From the NCBI GenBank assembly GCA_036785705.1, contig JAWUZG010000056.1:19040501-19104500 (forward strand): a stretch of DNA of 64,000 bases, written 5' to 3'. Below, piece after piece: positions 57,632 through 64,000 of this stretch. A program made the position numbers and the translations under genes. The stretch's first letter is position 1. Every line of letters begins with the position of its first letter. The notes beneath the pieces were generated by a model, which worked only from the letters and a program-made list of their open reading frames with translations, was not told where the DNA came from and searched no databases. Source of the stretch: Acanthornis magna (Eukaryota > Chordata > Aves > Passeriformes > Acanthizidae).

Positions 57632-60600
57632 TCAGGAAGGCAGTTTGGGCTCTATTCGCAGAGAAGCTTCGTAAAGGGTTTCCTCGTCCATCACAAACGA
57701 CTGGTCCAGCAGGTACTGCGTCACCTGGAAAATGGAGCGGAGCCATTCGCGAACTGGGAGAGCACAAACCCAGCTAAGGGGCACCCAAACCCCTGAGACC
57801 TGAAGCACCCACACCCTGATAAACGAGGCTCCTGCGGCAGAGGGTGGCAGAGACCTTTCAGCACATCACATGTTGGGGGCCACCGTGAGGCAGAGGCCAG
57901 CTGGTCGTGGTGGTGGGAGTGGTGGAACACACTCTGCTCCCTGGGGAAGGGGTGCTGCCCCTAAATAGCTGTTTCTCAGCACGTCCAGGGTGCAGCCCTG
58001 GAAGCACTCTGAGCCTGGCCTGACGGCTGTCCCGTCTATTGAAGCTGCCCTCTGCAGCAAGTCCTCTGCTGCAGCTGCCTGGGGGTCACGGGGGGAGTCT
58101 GCTGGAGTCCCTGCAGCTTCCCTCCACCCCCTGCCCCCCACCACCAGCCTCCAGCCAGGCACAGCCACCACTCAGCATGGAGCTGCAGGAACTGAAGGCT
58201 TTGACACTGTGATGGAAGAGGGAGATGAGGAGCAGAGCATGCCTGTGGCTCTGGGGACAAGGCCATACCTTTGGCTGGTGCTCGATCTTGTAGGAGGTTT
58301 GCTGGAACTGGCGGATCTCCCTTATGATGTGTGAGATCTGTCCAGGGATAAAACACGGCAGGTGCTCATGGCTCAGCCATTGCCTGGAGAACCTGTCCCC
58401 ATGCCTGGGAGAGCAGGGGGAGCACAGCACAATGCAAAGGGCCCTTTTGTCCCTTCCAGATATTAGGAACAGCCCCAGGTGTGTGCAGGGGACACATGTG
58501 GCTGTCTGGTGCTGTACAGGTGAAGGCTGAGGGGACACAGACCTGGCCACAGCCACATCACCCCAGCCCGGCCCTGCACGCCCACACCAGGGGCTGGAGC
58601 ACTCACCATCCTCATTTTGGAGAAGTTCACCAGGCCATCCTCGGTGTAGTTCGGGGTGCCCTCCTCGATGAACGCCAGGTCAGTCAGGTACATGCCCAGG
58701 TAGGGGACACACGGAGGGTCACAACTTCGGGAGCAAACCAGAAAGAAATGAGTAAGAAAACTGCCTTACTTTGGAGCTTGGGGCAGGTAGGGGAGAAGGG
58801 GGGAACTCTGCAGTCAGCAGAATTGGAAGGATTCTCTCTAATACAGGAAGGCTCTCCCAGGGAAGGCTGCTGGTCTCCTGGGCCTCATCCCCACCAGCTC
58901 GGCAGGACAAGCACGACCTGTGGCTGTGCCCCTCACAAAGCCATGGGATGCAGGAGGTGAGCTGAGGGCGGGAAGACCTTTAGAAGCTTCCATGGGCAAC
59001 CTGGTCTAGTGGAAGGTGTCCCTGCCCACAGAGGGGTATGGAACAAGATGAGCTTTAAGGTGCCTTCCAACCCAAACCATTCTGGGATTTGGTTATTCTA
59101 TGATAGCGACAGGGAAAAGTGTTCCCTGGTGTCTGGCAGTGATTTTTTCCTTTGCAGTCCCTTTTATTCCCACCTTTCCAAACGCTGCACAAAGGAGCAG
59201 CTCAGTCCTGGGGATGGCTTTGCCAGCCCCTGTGCTGGCTCAGCAGGACACGCTTTAGTGCAGGCTCTGAGTGACGCTGGGAGCATCAGGTCCCCTCAGA
59301 CCAGCAAGCAGCAGCCATGGGAGAGGAGGAGAAGCACCATTCACTCACTTTTTCAGTGCCTCCCTCAGGTTCTTGAACCTGCCCTCTGACGACACCAGCT
59401 TCTGGAGCTTATCAATCAGAGCCTTCGTCTGCAAGAAACCAAAGTGCTGCTCGGCAGGGCCCTGGAAGAACCCTGCTCCCTGCGGCCGGGGAGGTGAGGC
59501 TTGCAGAGCCACAGGGCTGCTTCCATCCCGCCCTGCCCAGCGCACAGCACCCCATCGGCAGTTCCTACACCTCCATGGGTACAGCTGTGCCCTGGCCGTC
59601 ACACCTGCTGCTGCTGAGGAGGCTGTGCGCTCGCCTTCTTCCCTGCTCCCACCTCTGTCCTCACCAGCACGTGTTTTCATTCACAGGTTTATCATTTTAT
59701 AGGAAAAATGACTGCTCCTGGCTGGGAGGAGCCCACAGTGGTGCTGGCTCAGCTCCGTCTGGCTCCGCACCAGTAGGTGCCAGCTACTCCTGTCCCACAT
59801 ACCTCCAGCAGGAATTCATCCTGCTCATCCACAACAGGTCCGAGGAGCCCAGAAAACCAGTCAGAGAGGCTCAGTGTGTGTGCAGGTACGGGGGCTCTCT
59901 GGGAAAGGTTTAACTACACCTCTGACTTTGCAGGGCGGGGCCCATCTCTTCTCACAGGTAACAAGTGATGGGACAAGCAGAAAGGAGTTGTCCCAGGAGA
60001 GGTTTAGATTGGATACTGGGAAAATTTCCTAATGGAAAGGGCTGTCCAGCCCTGGCACAGCTGCCCAGGGCAGTGGTGGAGCCAATGCAGGGATTGAACA
60101 GATGCGTGGATGTGGTGCTTGGGGACATGGGTTAGTGGTGGCCTTGGCAATGCTGAGGGAACAGTTGGACTCCATGGTCTCAGAGGGCGTTTCCAACCCA
60201 AACCATCCTGTGATTCCATGAATAAACCCAACTCCAGGGCAGGGTCTGCCTGCCCACACACCACCTCCCTCCTGAGAACAGCCTGAAGCACCTTTCCCCA
60301 TTTTCTAAGTCTTTTTCAATGCCTGTCTCATGCTGCCCCTGCACCATCCCACCCATCCCACCAAAACCCGCCGCCCCAGGAGGGGGTCACCCCTACCTGC
60401 TTGGAGACCTTGAGCCAGGTTTTCTTGAGGCGGAAGATGGCACTGCGGTTGAGGGAGGAGGTGATCTCCAGCACGGCGTTGTAGTTGTGCAGGCAGCGGC
60501 AGATGTCGGCCACCGCCACCCACTTCTCGATGGCGCTGACCCGCGCGTTGATCTCCTCGTTGCGGATGATCTCCGACGCGATCAGGTTACTGACCTTGGG

Positions 60601-63600
60601 GAGACACAGCACCCAGCCTGAGCTTTAGGATGATTTTGGGCACAGCTCCGTGTCCTCCAGCCTCGCAGCAGTTTTTAGATTTCCCTGCGCTGCAGCAGCC
60701 CCAGAAGGAACACTGCACCAGGGGTTTCTCCACCTGCCCTGGGTGCCCGAGGCAGGTAGGGCCCGTGGGGCAGGTGACCCTCACACACCCCAGGCCCTGG
60801 GGCAGGGGGCCGAGCTGCCTCCCCTGTGCCCATCCCCCTGTGCCCTGCAGCTGCACCTACATCATTGAAGTGCTTGGTGTTCTTCATGATGTAAGGAGTC
60901 CTCTCATTCTTCTCCAGCTTCATCCAGCCTTGCCCGAAGAACTCTCTGCAAACCACAGTGGTCAGGTCAACTTTTATTTCCCAATTTTATGGGATGCCCA
61001 AGCCCTGCAAGCTCCACTGCATTGACACAGGATGGAGATCCCGGGGTCTTTGCCCCCCCACGCTGCCAGAAAGAGACCACATGGACGTGGTTGAAGGTGC
61101 GATGGTTGTGGGAGGGTCTCCCTGAGCCGATTGCCTTGGGGATGCTGGCAAAGAAGCCACGGGATCAGGACCCAAATCTGCACTTGAGCCAAGTCTGGGC
61201 TACTGGCAAAGCCTGGGAAGGCTTTGTACTCTCTGGAGTCAGCCCAGCCGGGCTGCCCGTGGGGCCCTGGGTGACCAGAGCCACCTTTCCTCACCCATGT
61301 GGATCACTCACTCATACGGGATCTTCTTGAAGACCAGGTGATCCAGCAGTGTCAGCTGTTCTGCGATCTCCAGGGCTGAATGGTTTTCAAATGGTTCTGC
61401 TTTGATGCCCTCAGCCTGTGGGACAGAGGAACAATGGGGCTCACGGGGCAGGAGCACAGTGAGAACTTCCACTCATCATGAGCACAAAGCCAAAGCCAAG
61501 GTGGGGCTCCCAAGCAAAGGCTTTTCGCCAGCGGGGCCAGGGTGTGCAGTGCCGTGCTGGTCCAGGGGCTCCGCACCCCACACTGTGCCCTGGCTCCTCC
61601 CAGCCTTGCGAACCCCACGGATTTAATCTGCGACCTTCTGGCTGTTTAATTAACAAAGGGATCCCCGCTGGAGCACCACTGCCCCTGCCCAGCAGGGGCA
61701 AGATGGCTCTTCCAAGGGATTTCCAGAAAAGCAGGGGAGCAGGGATGTCCCCTGTCCCCACCGCCTGGCCCTAGCCAAGCAGCACTTGCAGGCACGGGGG
61801 CACTTGGGCTGTCCCCCAGTGGAGCCACCCAGGGTGACAGCAAGAGCCTGAGGTGCAGACCTTCATGGAGTCACTCACCAGTGCCTGCCCTCAAACCAGT
61901 CACAAAGCCATTGTCACTGAGACCTGAGCCTTGGTCACGGCTCAGGCCAGCACCCGACACACCCCACAAACAGCACAGGACAAGGCTGGTGACACTCCCT
62001 GCAACACCTCCATCCCTGCTGCCTTCTGGGAAAGGATCAGCTGCTGAAAAAACAAACCCGGCTGACACCCCACCCAAATAAACCCCAAACAGCCCTGATG
62101 ACACAGAAGAACCCCCCAAAATCAACACCACCCCACACACGAGCCCAGCACAAGGCAACAGCCCATTGCACAACGCCTTGGGATGGGCATTTCAAAAGCT
62201 CGGGGGAACAAACACCAGCTTGGCTCCTCCACAGCTCCAGGGCCCCTGGAGAGGCTGCAGGGGCACTTGGGGGTGCGGCTGTGGGGCACACCCTGCCAGA
62301 GCCCAGGACGGGCAGGTGGCACCAGTGGCACTCGCACAGGGCAGGGGACTGCGGGAGGTACCAGCCAAGGGTCAGCACAACACACACCCCCTGCTCACAC
62401 TGTGCACCCCAAACCCAGGGCCCCCTCGTGCTCCCACCACGCCTTTGACCGCAGGTCCTTCTGCTCAGCTGAGGGGCAGAGCAGAGCCCTCTGCGCCTGT
62501 TTGTTCTCTCCTCTTCAGAGGAAATTTCCCGAGTGCACTTAAGGGCAACAGTTCAAACAAAGCCCGGGGGGACTGCCCCCCCCAGAAGACACTGGCGGAG
62601 CCAGGGGACAGAATCTTGGGTGTTTCAGGTGCACCAGGCCAGTTTCAAGTGGCTCTTGCATTCTTCTGGGAACAGATGTGGGCTGGGTTTTCTCCAGTGC
62701 AGGAAGGCAGCAAGTGCTCTGCAGCCATCCTGGAGGTCCTAAATCCATGGCACATTCCCAGGGCTCTCTTCCTGGGGAGCAGCACTGATGCTGATGGCCA
62801 GAGCCCAGCCCCTGCAACTGGAGCAGGTTTGGGGACACGGAGGACAGGACAGGAACCCCCGGGGCTTTCCCCTGTCCCTCCGGCAGGCACAGGCAGCAGC
62901 AGGCAGGTGTCTCTATGCCCTCTCCAGCCATTCAGCTGACTGCGGGGGGAATAATGTGCCTGTGGGCTAGTTCAGTGTGGCCTGTAACTGATCCAGCTGT
63001 GCTCACAGCTGGCCCCTCCCCAGAAAGCCTTTCCCTGCTCTGCAGCTGCACCCCTGACACAGCCTTGGAGACTCACTCTTCCCTGAGCTGGGTGTGCAGA
63101 GCACCAGGACCTTTGGCTGCTCCCCTTCTACCACCTCAAGCCACCAGGGACAGGGAGAGAGGGAAGGAAGGGCTATTTACCATCTGCACAACCTCCTCCA
63201 GGGTTATCTGGTTGTCTCCTGGATCCTCCTGTGTCAAGGTCCTGTGGCATGGAAAGACAGGATTACTTCTGGGAAGCCACCAGACCCACACAGCTCCAAC
63301 AGGGCAGCGCAGCTCTGAGGATTTGCACGGATGAAACACTTGGCCTGTGTTTCATAGGAACCCTTGGGTCCCATTTCTCATTTTAAAGAGAAAAACACTC
63401 TTTAGCTGAGGGCACATGGCCCCACGTGCCAGCCCTGCTGCAAGGCAAGTGCCCTGCCCTCAGCATGGGGCACACACTGGTGGCCAGAGCCACCCTGCTC
63501 GGCCACGGGAGCTCAGTGCCACCCCAGACCCAACAGCAGCAAGGGCCACGCACCCCCTGAGCTCAGCACTGACCCTCAGCCATGCACTCAGGGGTCACAC

Positions 63601-63903
63601 CCACCAGGTCCTGACGGCTGGCTGCAGCCTGTACCACCCATCCACCTCCTTGCCCTCCTTCCCGGCACCTCCCAAGCCCCTGGCACAGTCCCTCCTGGTG
63701 CCCTCGTGCCTGCTGTGATCCCCGGGGAGAGTGGGAACAGCAGCTGGCACAGTGTCCAGGAAAAGCCACCTCCTGCCCACAGCCCTTCACCTTATGATGT
63801 TGGCAGCCGCTTTCCTCTCCTGGGTCAGGAGCTCAGGGTCATGGATGACCTCCTCCAGGAAGCCGATCACTCGGAACTTCAGCTCCTCGTTGGTCTCAAA
63901 GTC
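57632..63903 (-). CDS. RASGRF1: RASGRF1, Ras guanine nucleotide exchange factor (C-terminal nine exons)
   Basis: Calcium/calmodulin-responsive exchange factor for Ras, mainly neuronal (family knowledge). Nine exons encode the last 306 residues, essentially the CDC25-type RasGEF catalytic domain. Exons 5'->3': 63903-63791 ([20 protein letters not shown]), 63241-63181 ([20 protein letters not shown]), 61415-61312 ([20 protein letters not shown]), 60945-60861 ([20 protein letters not shown]), 60594-60397 ([40 protein letters not shown]), 59428-59349, 58724-58607 ([20 protein letters not shown]), 58337-58269, 57724-57632. It ends LRIEPKLPS then TGA at 57632-57634. Phase is kept at every junction. 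Upstream PH, IQ, DH and REM exons lie right of the window. The CDC25 core motifs make RASGRF1 preferred over RASGRF2; the adjacency to CTSH agrees. Confidence 0.95.
58991..59105 (+). mobile_element. CR1 LINE 3' terminus, RASGRF1 intron
   Basis: atgggcaacctggtctagtg through ccttccaacccaaaccattc to ttattctatgata. Confidence 0.92.
59957..60222 (+). mobile_element. CR1 LINE 3' fragment, RASGRF1 intron
   Basis: ggagaggtttagattggata, cagttggactccatggtctc and tttccaacccaaaccatcct. About 265 bases, one of the best preserved copies here. Confidence 0.92.
61416..63180 (-). other. RASGRF1: RASGRF1 intron (1.8 kb)
   Basis: GC-rich, no repeats recognised and no conserved reading frame. Same for the 63242-63790 intron. 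Confidence 0.6.
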
Positions 63904-64000
63904 CTGCCAAGGCCAGCACAGCCATGGAGTTACTGAGCTGGGAGTGACATTGATCCCGGCAGAGCTGCTCCCAGCCCAGCTGGGGCAGGGGCTGCCTCTT

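Noticed and set aside
57103..57777. Repetitive + strand proteins (GDTGLTCPTGTQGSPAP-like)
   Set aside because: They come from the 26-bp repeat in the RASGRF1 3' UTR and run antisense over its last coding exon.

Overview
This is vertebrate nuclear DNA, almost certainly from a bird and plausibly a songbird. Coding is split into short exons with GT/AG borders, there are dozens of bases of CpG-rich sequence at gene starts, and at least seventeen fragments of CR1 LINE elements with the avian 3' end (the 'ccttccaacccaaaccattc' type tail) are scattered through introns. The gene content matches a segment orthologous to bird chromosome 10 (human chromosome 15). There is no prokaryotic, viral or CRISPR content.

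Layout. 1-24.2 kb: FRMD5 on the + strand, from inside its long first intron to its 3' end (13 coding exons; the first coding exon lies left of the window). 24.6-32.15 kb: WDR76 on the - strand, complete, tail to tail with FRMD5. 33.0-47.85 kb: BLM, the Bloom syndrome RecQ helicase, - strand, complete in 21 coding exons that sum to exactly 1,408 codons with the stop. 48.58-55.99 kb: CTSH, cathepsin H, - strand, complete in 12 exons (329 residues). 56.5-63.9 kb: the last nine coding exons and 3' UTR of RASGRF1, - strand, running off the right edge. I derived every exon border by reading both strands, checking splice dinucleotides and confirming that codon phase is preserved across each junction; the one border I could not settle is the WDR76 exon 1/2 intron.

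The four - strand genes are separately promoted and do not form a functional unit, although BLM and WDR76 are both chromatin/DNA-repair genes with E2F-like motifs at their starts. FRMD5-WDR76 and CTSH-RASGRF1 are neighbours in human too, but BLM lies elsewhere on human chromosome 15, so 32.15-33.0 kb and 47.85-48.6 kb are synteny junctions.

I found no undescribed gene system. The most unusual content is a set of minisatellites: an indel-free array of 62 copies of an 8-bp unit (FRMD5 intron), a pyrimidine-rich array that repeats a 3' splice-site-like motif just upstream of an FRMD5 exon, a 26-bp array in the RASGRF1 3' UTR that repeats a strong 5' splice-site match, an array of 18 GC boxes directly upstream of CTSH, a 45-bp coding repeat in WDR76, and a higher-order repeat between BLM and CTSH. 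These produce most of the long spurious reading frames in the window.
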